In this document: positions 41,335-49,997 of the stretch, one piece after another
How the letters are laid out: each line of letters begins with the position of its first letter
How positions within the stretch are numbered: position 1 is the stretch's first letter
Source of the DNA: Verrucomicrobiaceae bacterium
GTDB taxonomy: Bacteria; Verrucomicrobiota; Verrucomicrobiia; Verrucomicrobiales; Verrucomicrobiaceae
Assembly: GCA_016795465.1 (NCBI GenBank)
Contig: JAEUHK010000126.1
Location: forward strand, 62,001-126,000
Reading direction: 5' to 3'
Length of the DNA stretch: 64,000 nucleotides
Made by a program: the position numbers and the translations under genes
Notes under the pieces: generated by a model
What the model saw: the letters and a program-made list of their open reading frames with translations, nothing else
Told to the model about the DNA's origin: nothing
Database searches by the model: none

Positions 41335-43272
41335 ATGCCTTCCTCCGCTTTATCTCTCTGCGCCCTTCCAATCTCCGTGGTGCTCCTGCTCGGCGCTTCT
41401 GCCTTCGCCGCCGAGAAATACGACAACCCCACGCCCTGGTCCTACCAGCGCCTCCAGCGTCCGGCAATTCCCACCACCAAGGACACCGCATGGCCGAAGG
41501 ACGACCTCGACCGCTTCATCCTCGCTCGTCTCGAAAAAGAAAACCTCCGCCCCATCGGCGATGCCTCGCGTGCGACGCTGATTCGTCGTGCATCCTTCGA
41601 TCTGCGCGGCCTGCCGCCATCTCAAGCCGAGGTCGAGGCCTTCCTCCGCGATCCTTCCTCCGATGACATCGCCTTCGCGAAGGTCGTGGACGCCTTTCTT
41701 CAATCCGAACGCTTCGGCGAGCGCTGGGCGCGGCATTGGCTCGATGTCGTGCGTTATGCGGACAGCGTCGGACGCGTGTGGAATGCACCGTTTCTGTATG
41801 CCGCGAGGTATCGCGACTGGGTGATCGATTCGCTCAACGAAGACAAGCCCTACAACCGATTCGTCGCCGAGCAGATCGCGGGCGATTTGCTCCCGGCAAA
41901 GACCGTGCTGCAGCGCCGCGATCAAATCGTCGGCACCGGCATGCTCGCGCTCGGCAGCATGAACGTGCAGGAGGGCGACTACGAGCAATACATCCTCGAT
42001 CAGGTCGATGACCAGATCGACGTCGTCGGCCGTGCCTTCCTCGGCCTCACGCTCGCCTGCGCACGCTGCCACGATCACAAAACGGAGCCTGTCACGATGC
42101 GCGACTACTACGCGCTCGCTGGCATCTTTTACAGCAGCCGCACGCTCAGCGGCACACCGAACCGCAACGACGGCGTCGCCGGTGGTTACGTCAGTCCCGA
42201 GGCGCTCGTCGATCTGCCCACCGAGCTCGATGAATCCGTCGGCCCGCCGCAAAAACTGCCCGCAGGCATTCACTCGATGGATGACATCCGCGAGCTCGGC
42301 AATCCGAAGCAAACCATCCGCTACGACCACGATCCGCATTTCTGCATGGGCGTCATCGACGGTGAAATCAAAGACTGCGAGATCGCCATCGGCGGCGACC
42401 CGCATGATCGCGACACCGCGCCGACTCGCGGCGAATTGAAGCTCCCCGCCTTGCCACCGATGCCCAAAGTGCCCGCGAAAAGCTCCGGTCGCCTCGAATT
42501 CGCCCAATGGCTCACGCAGCCCACGCATCCGCTCACCTCACGCGTCATGGTGAACCGCCTCTGGCAGCATCTTTTCGGCGAAGGCCTCGTGCGCACCCCC
42601 GATGACTTCGGCATCACCGGCGCCGATCCCACGCATCCCGAGCTGCTCGATCATCTCGCCATCCGTTTCGTCACGAATGGCTGGAGCGTGAAGAAAATGA
42701 TCCGCGAGATAATGCTCAGCCGCACCTACCGACTCGCCTCGACCGGCAATCCCGAGCATCCCGATGCAGGCAACAAACTCCGCTGGCGTCAAAACCCCAA
42801 GCGCCTCGAACTCGAACCGCTGCGTGACACTTTGCTGCAACTCGCCGGTCAACTCACCTTCGACCGTCCCGAAGGCATCCAAGTCGCCGGCACTGGCGGC
42901 AAAGGTCGTCACGGCATCACACGCAGCCTGCTCGGCATCGAGGAGCTGTATCGCACGATCTACCTCCCCGTCGTGCGCGACAACATCCCCGAACTCTTCA
43001 GCACCTTCGATTTCCCCGGCCCCACCCAAATCAAAGGCCAGCGCGACGTCACCACCGTCGCTCCCCAGGCCCTGTTCTTCATGAACAACCCTTTCGTCGA
43101 ACAACTCGCCGCCCAAATCGCCGACAAAGCCGGAAAAGACACCCAAGCCATTTACAAGCTCATTTTGGGCCGCGATCCCACCTCCGAAGAAATCACCGAC
43201 GCACGCGATTTGGACGACCAAACGCTCGTGCAGGCGCTGCTAGGCACGGCGGAGTTTCGATATGTGTTCTAA
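41335..43272 (+). CDS. PSD1-type protein without the N-terminal cytochrome module
   Basis: 645 residues. A signal peptide (LSLCALPISVVLLLGASAFAAE) leads directly into DUF1549 (WPKDDLDRFILARLEKENL, RRASFDLRGLPPS, RYADSVGR) with the CxxCH motif CARCHDHK. DUF1553 follows (NRLWQHLFGEGLVRTPDDFG) to the usual C-terminus. The PSCyt1 haem module found in the other PSD1 protein of this window is absent. It pairs with the DUF1501 gene 96 bases downstream, the standard arrangement. The function is not established; a role in polysaccharide breakdown is often proposed. Confidence 0.87.
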   Translation: MPSSALSLCALPISVVLLLGASAFAAEKYDNPTPWSYQRLQRPAIPTTKDTAWPKDDLDRFILARLEKENLRPIGDASRATLIRRASFDLRGLPPSQAEVEAFLRDPSSDDIAFAKVVDAFLQSERFGERWARHWLDVVRYADSVGRVWNAPFLYAARYRDWVIDSLNEDKPYNRFVAEQIAGDLLPAKTVLQRRDQIVGTGMLALGSMNVQEGDYEQYILDQVDDQIDVVGRAFLGLTLACARCHDHKTEPVTMRDYYALAGIFYSSRTLSGTPNRNDGVAGGYVSPEALVDLPTELDESVGPPQKLPAGIHSMDDIRELGNPKQTIRYDHDPHFCMGVIDGEIKDCEIAIGGDPHDRDTAPTRGELKLPALPPMPKVPAKSSGRLEFAQWLTQPTHPLTSRVMVNRLWQHLFGEGLVRTPDDFGITGADPTHPELLDHLAIRFVTNGWSVKKMIREIMLSRTYRLASTGNPEHPDAGNKLRWRQNPKRLELEPLRDTLLQLAGQLTFDRPEGIQVAGTGGKGRHGITRSLLGIEELYRTIYLPVVRDNIPELFSTFDFPGPTQIKGQRDVTTVAPQALFFMNNPFVEQLAAQIADKAGKDTQAIYKLILGRDPTSEEITDARDLDDQTLVQALLGTAEFRYVF

Positions 43273-43354
43273 CCACGAATAGGCACGAATGTTCACGAAA
43301 TTTTCCAAGGCTCAAACCCCAATCATTAGTGCTCATTCGTGAGCATTCGTGGTT
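43271..43354. repeat. Inverted pair of CACGAAT iterated repeats
   Basis: AACCACGAAT (43271-43280) faces ATTCGTGGTT (43345-43354). Each arm repeats CACGAAT at about 10-base steps (AACCACGAATAGGCACGAAT on the left, and the same pattern read from the other strand on the right). It starts within the PSD1 stop codon and fills the gap before the DUF1501 gene. It looks like a dispersed repeat acting as a large hairpin. Confidence 0.7.
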
Positions 43355-43368
43355 TCCATTCTGCATCC

Positions 43369-44718
43369 ATGACCACTCGTCGCAATCTCCTCCAATCCAC
43401 CAGCGCAGGCTTCGGCTGGTTGGCGTTCAATGCGCTGCATCAGCAGTGGGCGAATGCGGCGGCACCGCCGAAGACGATAAATCCTCTCGCGCCGAAGGCC
43501 GCGCACTTCGCGGCGAAGGCGAAACGCGTGATCTTCATGTTCATGCAGGGCGGGCCGAGCCATCTGGACACGTTTGATTACAAGCCGGAGCTCGTGAAGG
43601 CCCACGACCAGAAGGTGGCGAAATACATGGGCACCGCGTTCGACTTCAAACCGCGCGGCAAAAGCGGGCTCATGATTTCCGACGCGTTTCCCGAGCTGTC
43701 CAAGCACGCCGACGACCTCTGCATTCTCAACGGCATGCAGACACGCACGAACGCGCACCAGATGGCCACGGTGGCTCTGCACATCGGCAGCGAGACCTTT
43801 GTGCGGCCTTCGATGGGCGCGTGGATCGTTTACGGCCTCGGCACCGAGGCGGAGGACCTGCCGGGCTTTGTCACGATCAATCCCGTGGCCGACACCGGCG
43901 GCGCGATGAACTACGGATCGGCCTTTTTGCCCGCGAGCTTTCAAGGCACGCGACTCAGCACCACCGGCGGCGGCGTTCCCGATCTCTCGAACGGCCGGCT
44001 CAGCGACGCGCAGCAGCGCAAGCAGATCGAATTCATCCAAAAAGCCAATCGCAGGCTCCTCGCGGGCGATCCCGGCAATCCCGAGCTCGAAGGCATCATC
44101 CAGAGCTACGAACTCGCCTACAAAATGCAGACCAGCGTGCCCGACGTGCTCGATCTCGACAAGGAGCCCGCGCACATCCGCGAGCTCTACGGCCTCGACA
44201 ACGGCGACACCGAGCGCTTTGGCACGCAGTGCCTCATGGCGCGTCGTTTGGCGGAAAAAGGCGTGCGCTTCATCCAGCTCACCAGCACCGGCTGGGACCA
44301 TCACCAGCAACTCCGCGAAGGCATCACCCGCCAGGCCACATCCATCGACAAACCTATCGCCGGCCTCATCGCCGACCTGAAACAGCGCGACATGCTCAAG
44401 GACACCCTCATCCTCTGGGGCGGTGAATTCGGCCGTGGATCGAGCTACGACAACGAACCCTACAACGGCCGCGGACACAACGGCCGCGGCTACACCATGT
44501 GGATGGCCGGCGGCGGCGTGAAAGGCGGCTTCGCCTACGGCAGCACCAACGCCATGGGCGACACCGCCGAAACCGGCATCATCACCACCCACGACCTCCA
44601 CGCCACGGTCCTCCATCTCATGGGCATCAACCACGAACGCCTCACCTACCGCTACTCCGGCCGCAACTTCCGCCTCACCGACGTGCACGGCGAGGTGGCG
44701 AAGGATATCATCGCGTGA
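43369..44718 (+). CDS. DUF1501 family protein, Tat-exported
   Basis: 449 residues from the ATG at 43369, chosen because it begins a twin-arginine-like signal (TTRRNLLQSTSAGFGWLAF). The body has the DUF1501 marks FMFMQGGPSHLDTFDYKPEL, FLPASFQGTRL, TSTGWDHH and LWGGEFGR, of an alkaline-phosphatase/sulfatase-like superfamily. It is the second gene of the PSD1-DUF1501 pair. The protein is exported; the substrate is not known. The stop is four bases from the convergent moxR stop. Confidence 0.88.
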   Translation: MTTRRNLLQSTSAGFGWLAFNALHQQWANAAAPPKTINPLAPKAAHFAAKAKRVIFMFMQGGPSHLDTFDYKPELVKAHDQKVAKYMGTAFDFKPRGKSGLMISDAFPELSKHADDLCILNGMQTRTNAHQMATVALHIGSETFVRPSMGAWIVYGLGTEAEDLPGFVTINPVADTGGAMNYGSAFLPASFQGTRLSTTGGGVPDLSNGRLSDAQQRKQIEFIQKANRRLLAGDPGNPELEGIIQSYELAYKMQTSVPDVLDLDKEPAHIRELYGLDNGDTERFGTQCLMARRLAEKGVRFIQLTSTGWDHHQQLREGITRQATSIDKPIAGLIADLKQRDMLKDTLILWGGEFGRGSSYDNEPYNGRGHNGRGYTMWMAGGGVKGGFAYGSTNAMGDTAETGIITTHDLHATVLHLMGINHERLTYRYSGRNFRLTDVHGEVAKDIIA

Positions 44719-44722
44719 GCGA

Positions 44723-45688
44723 TCAAGGCAGCGGAGTCTCTTCGATCAACTGCTGGGCAGTCTCCGCACCGGTCTGGCCTTCGATGGCGTGTTCGAGGCG
44801 GTGGCCCATCACGGGCACGGCGACGGCTTGGATGTCCTCGGGCATCACCATGGCACGGCCGTTGATGAGGGCCCAGGCGCGAGCTGCGGCGAGCACGGCC
44901 AAGCCCGCTCGTGGCGAGAGACCGCGACCTGTCGCACGACTGGCGGCAAGGAGGTCTTGCAAGTAATCAAGCAGGGCAGGGGAGGCATGCACGCCGCGTG
45001 TCCAGCTTTGCAGCGTGTGCAATTCCGCGGGCGAAAGGGCGGCGTGCATCGTTTTGAGCAGATCACGACGGTCGTGGCCTTGCAGCAGCGCCCGCTCGGC
45101 CGCACGATCCGGCGCTCCGAGGCCGAGTCGCATCAAAAAGCGGTCGAGCTGCGACTCCGGCAGCATGTAGGTGCCGGATTGAGAGGAGGGATTTTGTGTG
45201 GCGATGACAAAGAAAGGCTCGGGAAGCGGATGCGTGCTGCCATCGGCGGTCACCTTGCCTTCCTCCATGGCTTCGAGCAGGGCTGACTGCGTCTTCGGTG
45301 TGGCGCGGTTGATTTCATCAGCCAGCAGCACTTGGGCGAAAACGGGGCCGCGATGAAAAAGGAAGCCACCGGTCTCGCGATCAAAGATCGAGGCACCGAG
45401 GATGTCCGCGGGCAGGAGGTCGCTGGTGAATTGCACGCGGCGGAATTGCAGGCCGAGAGCTTGTGCGAGGGCCTGCGAGAGGATGGTCTTGCCGACGCCG
45501 GGCTGGTCTTCGAAGAGCAGGTGCCCGCGTGCCAGCAGGCAGGCGATGGCGAGGCGCACGGTGTCCTCCTTGCCGAGGATGATCTGCGAGACGGCGCGGA
45601 GGAGCGCATCGATCTGCTCCTGCGCCTGCCGGGCATCGGAAGGTGGCAGCGCGGCATCGGCGGCGGAGGTCTGGGTGCGTGAGGACAC
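44723..45688 (-). CDS. MoxR family AAA+ ATPase
   Basis: 321 residues from a GTG start. Walker A is EDQPGVGKTILS and Walker B LLADEINRATPKTQSALLEAMEE; sensor 1 is in FFVIATQNPSSQSGTYMLPESQLDRFLMRL, and a C-terminal lid domain follows. MoxR proteins are chaperones usually encoded with DUF58 and VWA partners. None follows here, because a convergent gene lies directly downstream, so partners are elsewhere or this copy acts alone. Confidence 0.92.
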   Translation of the reverse strand: MSSRTQTSAADAALPPSDARQAQEQIDALLRAVSQIILGKEDTVRLAIACLLARGHLLFEDQPGVGKTILSQALAQALGLQFRRVQFTSDLLPADILGASIFDRETGGFLFHRGPVFAQVLLADEINRATPKTQSALLEAMEEGKVTADGSTHPLPEPFFVIATQNPSSQSGTYMLPESQLDRFLMRLGLGAPDRAAERALLQGHDRRDLLKTMHAALSPAELHTLQSWTRGVHASPALLDYLQDLLAASRATGRGLSPRAGLAVLAAARAWALINGRAMVMPEDIQAVAVPVMGHRLEHAIEGQTGAETAQQLIEETPLP

Positions 45689-45761
45689 GGTGGTGAAAAG
45701 GCTGTTGAACTGGTACTTTCACCTGAACGCCCGCGAATGCGCAAGGGCGATGATGCAAATC

Positions 45762-46142
45762 TCACGCGTGCCACCAGCGGCCGCAGGCAAAGCCCAGCGC
45801 CGCCGCGGTGATGCCGAGCAGCAGGCTGGCGGCCGCATTGATCAGCGCGGTGGTGGCATGGCCGTTCTCAAACAGCTCCCACGTGTTCGCCGTCAGCGTC
45901 GAAAAGGTCGTGTAACCACCTAGAAAGCCAGTCGTGAGCAGCAGCCACACGGCGGTGTTTTGCGTCTTCATCATCGGCCACACGCAGAGGAAACCGAGGA
46001 TGAAGCTGCCGAGGAGGTTCGCGATGAAAACACCCCACGGGAACTGGCTTTGCGGCAGCCAGCGTGTGATGCCCAGCACCGTCAGGTAGCGTGCCACGGA
46101 CCCGAGGCCGCCGCCGAGGAAGACGAGAAGCACGTTGCGCAT
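45762..46142 (-). CDS. crcB: CrcB/Fluc fluoride channel
   Basis: 126 residues with four membrane helices and the family marks GGGLGSVARYL near the start, WGVFIANLLGSFILGF in helix 2 and TTGFLGGYTTFST in helix 3. It exports fluoride as a dual-topology dimer. A single CrcB is enough for a homodimer. It begins 11 bases after the stop of the preceding membrane protein gene, so no fluoride riboswitch can fit upstream and it is probably expressed with the upstream genes. Confidence 0.93.
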   Translation of the reverse strand: MRNVLLVFLGGGLGSVARYLTVLGITRWLPQSQFPWGVFIANLLGSFILGFLCVWPMMKTQNTAVWLLLTTGFLGGYTTFSTLTANTWELFENGHATTALINAAASLLLGITAAALGFACGRWWHA

Positions 46143-46153
46143 GGGCTTGGAGA

Positions 46154-46717
46154 TCAGGGCGTGGGAGCGGAGGGCAGCTCGCGGGTTTCCATCACCGAGT
46201 GCGCATCATCACCGATGCGCAGTGTTTCAAAACGCGGCAGCACACGCTCGCGCACCTGGCGCATCAAACGCTCGCGCTGCTCCTCAGAGAGGCCGTCATC
46301 GATGATGAGCCACTTCTGGCGGAAGAGGCCACGACGCTTCCGCAGGCAGATTTGATAGGTGCCGCCCTTCAGCCGGGCATCGAACCACAGCAGGTTTTTC
46401 CAGGAGAAGTAGGCGTTCGCATAGCGGATGCCTTCTTCGGACACGACGAGGCGCTTGGCATAGCCGGTGAGCAGGGAAAAGAGCAGCGTCGTGCCGATGT
46501 AAAACAACAGCCCGCCTCCAAAAAACAGCGCCAGCGCCTCGCGGATCGCCTTGGGGGAGATGTCCACCGTTTGGAAGAACAGCAGCAGCACTCGGGTGAG
46601 CAGGATGCACGCGCCTGCGCATAGCAGGACACCCAAAGCGCCATGCGAGGGCTTGTATCGCCACATGCCGGTGAAGATCACGCCCGGCGTGCGGGACTCG
46701 TGATTGTTCATCAGCAT
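46154..46717 (-). CDS. Two-helix membrane protein with PH-like C-terminal domain
   Basis: 187 residues from the ATG at 46717. The start is supported by a strong ribosome-binding site, AAGGAGG, 7 bases away and inside the end of the AI-2E gene. Two membrane helices (GVLLCAGACILLTRVLLLFF and ALFFGGGLLFYIGTTLLFSLL) are followed by a basic soluble domain (VVSEEGIRYANAYFSWKNLLWFDARL), which resembles bacterial PH domains. The family is not firmly identified. It overlaps the AI-2E transporter gene by 7 bases and is followed by crcB after 11 bases. Confidence 0.75.
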   Translation of the reverse strand: MLMNNHESRTPGVIFTGMWRYKPSHGALGVLLCAGACILLTRVLLLFFQTVDISPKAIREALALFFGGGLLFYIGTTLLFSLLTGYAKRLVVSEEGIRYANAYFSWKNLLWFDARLKGGTYQICLRKRRGLFRQKWLIIDDGLSEEQRERLMRQVRERVLPRFETLRIGDDAHSVMETRELPSAPTP

Positions 46718-47979
46718 GGCGCGGCCTCCTTGGGATGTTGCCGCGCACCACCGATGGTCTGCGGTGCGATGCGGGCCCGCCAGATGTAGCGTTGGAAAAG
46801 TACCTTCACGCTCGCTGTCATCGGCACCGCGAGGATGGCACCGAGCAAGCCACCGAGCAGCAAGGCCCACACGAGCACGGAGGCGATAACCGTCATCGGA
46901 TGCAGGCCCACAGCCTCGCCCACGATGCGTGGGGTGATGAAAAAGCCGTCGATCTGCTGCACGATCACAAACACTGCCGTGACGGCCAGCGGCATCGCCC
47001 ACCACGGATCAGCCGGGATGAAGGAGCCACCGCCTTGCACAGAGGCGATGATCACCGCGGGGATCCAGCACATCGCGATGCCAAGATATGGAATGATGCC
47101 CAGCACGCACAACGCCAGACCGATCAGCAGGCCGAAATCGAGTCCCAGCACCATCAAGCCGATGCCGGTGGCGATGCCATTGATCACACTCACGAACAAC
47201 TGGCCGCGGAAGAAGGCGATGAGGTAGCCATTGATCTCCGTCAGGCAGCTCACGACCTCGTCTTTGAAGGTGGAAGCTCGCAGCGGCAGGTAGTCAGACC
47301 ATGCTTCTTTGATCTTCGCGCTCTCGATCAGGAAGTAATAGAGGTAGAGCGGCACGATCATCATCGAGAGCACAAAGCCCGAGAAGCCCAAAAAGCCGCC
47401 AAAGCCCGCTTTGATGAAGTTCCACGCGTTTTTCGCCACGGTCGGCAGCGTGGTCTTCACCCATTCGCCGGTCACGAATTGCTTCAAATCGAAGTCAAAC
47501 TCGCTCGTGGCCGCTTTCGCATCCGCTGGAGCGGTCTCGGCGGTCTTTTGGATCTCCTCGTGCGGCAGCAGCGTCACGCCATATTTCTTCTCCACGTCGA
47601 TCGAGAAGGCGATCACTGCCTCGCGAGCCTTCTTGGTGTAAACGGGTGCCTTGTCCGTCAAATTGGTGGCTTGGGTCCACAACTGCGGTGTGATCCACCA
47701 CGTCAGGCCGCCGAGCGAAAGGCTGAAGACCGCGAAAACCAGCAGAACGGCACGCGCACGGCCCAGGCCGCGTTTTTCCAGCCACTTCACGCCGGGCTCC
47801 AAAAGATAAGCGAGCACGCCGGCCACCGCGAAGGGCACGAGGATCGGCTGCAGGAACGCCAGCACCGTCGTGGCCAGATAGACCAGTCCCACGGCGATGG
47901 CTCCGATGACCGTCATCGAAAGAGCGGTGATGGCGGTCCACAGCGTCGAACGCTGAAAGGCGGTGGGCAGATTCTTCAT
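46711..47979 (-). CDS. AI-2E/PerM family transporter
   Basis: 422 residues with about eight helices and the PerM/AI-2E marks: LQPILVPFAVAGVLAYLLEPGVKWLEKRG at the N-terminal end, an extended soluble insert between helices 3 and 4, GIIPYLG and PRIVGEAVGLHPMTVIASVLVWALLLGGLLG near the end. The family exports signals or acts as a sodium/proton antiporter; the substrate here is unknown. It begins the three-gene run with the PH-like protein and crcB. Confidence 0.88.
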   Translation of the reverse strand: MKNLPTAFQRSTLWTAITALSMTVIGAIAVGLVYLATTVLAFLQPILVPFAVAGVLAYLLEPGVKWLEKRGLGRARAVLLVFAVFSLSLGGLTWWITPQLWTQATNLTDKAPVYTKKAREAVIAFSIDVEKKYGVTLLPHEEIQKTAETAPADAKAATSEFDFDLKQFVTGEWVKTTLPTVAKNAWNFIKAGFGGFLGFSGFVLSMMIVPLYLYYFLIESAKIKEAWSDYLPLRASTFKDEVVSCLTEINGYLIAFFRGQLFVSVINGIATGIGLMVLGLDFGLLIGLALCVLGIIPYLGIAMCWIPAVIIASVQGGGSFIPADPWWAMPLAVTAVFVIVQQIDGFFITPRIVGEAVGLHPMTVIASVLVWALLLGGLLGAILAVPMTASVKVLFQRYIWRARIAPQTIGGARQHPKEAAPC

Positions 47980-48098
47980 TTCCTCGGGAGTTGGAAAACG
48001 CGGCGGAGACTAGCAGGGCATGTTCGTTTTGGAACTGGAAAGATGGCCCGCTTTCCTGCTGTCATTTCGTGGCTCTTTCGCTACGGAGCACGCCCCTC

Positions 48099-49997
48099 AT
48101 GTCGTCCCCCACCACCCAAGCTGTCATCTCCGCGAAAGACCTGCGCCTGCAATTTGGCCTGCAGCAGGTCTTCAACGACGCCACGATGAGCGTGCATGAG
48201 GGCGAGAAGCTCGGCCTCGTCGGCCGCAATGGCAGCGGCAAGACCAGCCTCATGCGCATCATCGCCGGCGTGGAGAATCCGGACAGCGGCACGGTTTCAC
48301 GCCGCAATGGCATGATCGTGGGCTATCTGGCGCAGGAGTTCACGCTCGATGAAGAGGCCACCGTGCTCGAAAACGTGCGTTCGGGGGCTCAAGCCCTCAT
48401 CGACATGGTTTCGCGCTACGAGTCGGGCGACTACAAACCGGAGCAGGAGGCCGATTTGCTGCACCAGATCCAGCTTCATGATGGCTGGGGCGTCGAGACA
48501 CGCATCACCACCGCGATGAACGAGCTCGGCGTGCCTGCGCCGGACCGGATCGTGAAAGGTCTCTCCGGTGGTGAGAAGCGTCGCGTGGCCCTCGCCCGCA
48601 CGCTGGTGGCCCAGCCAGACCTTTTGCTGCTCGACGAGCCGACGAACCATCTCGACGCCGAGTCCATCGAGTGGCTGGAAAAGTTCCTGCGCGACTTCAG
48701 CGGTGCGGTGCTCTTTGTCACGCACGACCGCTACTTCCTCGATCGCATCGCCACGCGCATCATCGAGATCGACGATGCCCGCATCTACAGCCATCCGGGC
48801 AATTACAGCGCCTATCTCGAAAGCAAGGCGCTGCGTGAATCCGTTGAAGCGAATACCGAACGCCGCCGTCAGGCCTATCTGCGGCATGAGCTGGAGTTTG
48901 TGCGGGCTGGTGTGAAGGCGCAGCGGAGCAAGGCACGCACACGGCTGGATGAATTCGACCGCGTGGCGGCTCTCGATGCACCAGAGGAAGAGCTGGTGAT
49001 GGATTTGATCATCCCGCCCGCGCCACCGCTCGCGAACACCGTCGTCGAAGCGAAGGACATCGGCGCTCACGTCGGTGATCGTTGGCTGTTCAGTCATCTC
49101 AACCTCAGCTTCGAGCCTGGCACCTGCACCGGCATCATCGGCCGCAATGGATTGGGCAAAACCACGCTGCTGCGCCTCCTGATGGGCGAGCAACAACCCG
49201 CCGAAGGCTCGGTGGTGATCGGCAAGCGCACTGTCTTCAACTACGTCGATCAACAACGCCTGCTGCTCGATCCCGAAAAGAGCGTGATGGAGGAGGTCGC
49301 GGGACCGAACAGCGACTTCGTTCAGTTCGGCGACGAGAAGCTGCATGTGCGCACCTACCTGCGGCGCTTCCTTTTCACCGATGAACGCGTCACGATGCGG
49401 GTGAAGGAACTCAGCGGTGGCGAGCAAAGCCGCGTGCTGCTGGCCAAGATCCTCCGCCGCGGTGGTAATTTTCTCATTCTCGACGAGCCGACCAACGACC
49501 TCGACCTCGCCACCATGCGTGTGCTGGAGGAGGCAGTGCTCGCCTTTGGCGGCTGCGTGCTCGTCGTGAGCCATGACCGCTACTTCCTCGACCGCGTGTG
49601 CGACCGCATCATCGCCTTCGAAGGCCTCGGCCGCATCCACGAGTGCGCCGGGAACTACAGCTACTACCAGGAAAAACGTGCCAAGCAGGCCGCGGCGGAG
49701 GTTTCCATCGTCAATGTGGCCGTGAAGAAGGACAAACCAGCCGCCACGAACTCCAAACCGCGTAAAATGACCAATCGCGAGGTGCGTGAGCTCACCGAGC
49801 TCGAAGGCCAGATCGCATCGCTGGAGTCCGAAATCGCCGCGATGGAGGCGGAACTCAACAATCCCGAGACTTTCGTGAAACTCGGCGCAGCCACGAACGA
49901 CTACCTCGCGAAGCTGGAGACGAAGAAAGCCGAACTTGATGCCAAATTCACCCGCTGGGCCGAACTCGAAGAGATCAAGGCCGCGACGTCGTCATGA
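48099..49997 (+). CDS. ABC-F family ATPase, Uup-like
   Basis: 632 residues from the ATG at 48099. Two ABC modules are present with Walker A (GRNGSGKTS and GRNGLGKTT), signatures LSGGEKRRVALAR and LSGGEQSRVLLAK, and Walker B with LLLDEPTNHLD and LILDEPTNDLD. A charged linker lies between them. The C-terminal coiled coil (REVRELTELEGQIASLESEIAAM) is typical of Uup. No transmembrane segments: a soluble ribosome- or DNA-linked factor. The SNF2 helicase gene overlaps its stop by 4 bases. Confidence 0.92.
   Translation: MSSPTTQAVISAKDLRLQFGLQQVFNDATMSVHEGEKLGLVGRNGSGKTSLMRIIAGVENPDSGTVSRRNGMIVGYLAQEFTLDEEATVLENVRSGAQALIDMVSRYESGDYKPEQEADLLHQIQLHDGWGVETRITTAMNELGVPAPDRIVKGLSGGEKRRVALARTLVAQPDLLLLDEPTNHLDAESIEWLEKFLRDFSGAVLFVTHDRYFLDRIATRIIEIDDARIYSHPGNYSAYLESKALRESVEANTERRRQAYLRHELEFVRAGVKAQRSKARTRLDEFDRVAALDAPEEELVMDLIIPPAPPLANTVVEAKDIGAHVGDRWLFSHLNLSFEPGTCTGIIGRNGLGKTTLLRLLMGEQQPAEGSVVIGKRTVFNYVDQQRLLLDPEKSVMEEVAGPNSDFVQFGDEKLHVRTYLRRFLFTDERVTMRVKELSGGEQSRVLLAKILRRGGNFLILDEPTNDLDLATMRVLEEAVLAFGGCVLVVSHDRYFLDRVCDRIIAFEGLGRIHECAGNYSYYQEKRAKQAAAEVSIVNVAVKKDKPAATNSKPRKMTNREVRELTELEGQIASLESEIAAMEAELNNPETFVKLGAATNDYLAKLETKKAELDAKFTRWAELEEIKAATSS

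Noticed and set aside
41350..42528. Long minus-strand open frame inside the PSD1 gene (also 43333-44688, 48297-49640, 22670-24211, 39345-40799, 46735-48189, 59657-61042)
   Set aside because: These are antisense to well-identified genes, have low-complexity or Arg/His-rich translations, and arise from the high GC content.
43271..43354. CRISPR array
   Set aside because: Repeat units are about 10 bases, degenerate and inverted, without spacers of constant length, and no cas genes are present.
45762..46160. Fluoride riboswitch before crcB
   Set aside because: Only 11 bases separate crcB from the preceding gene, too short for the aptamer.
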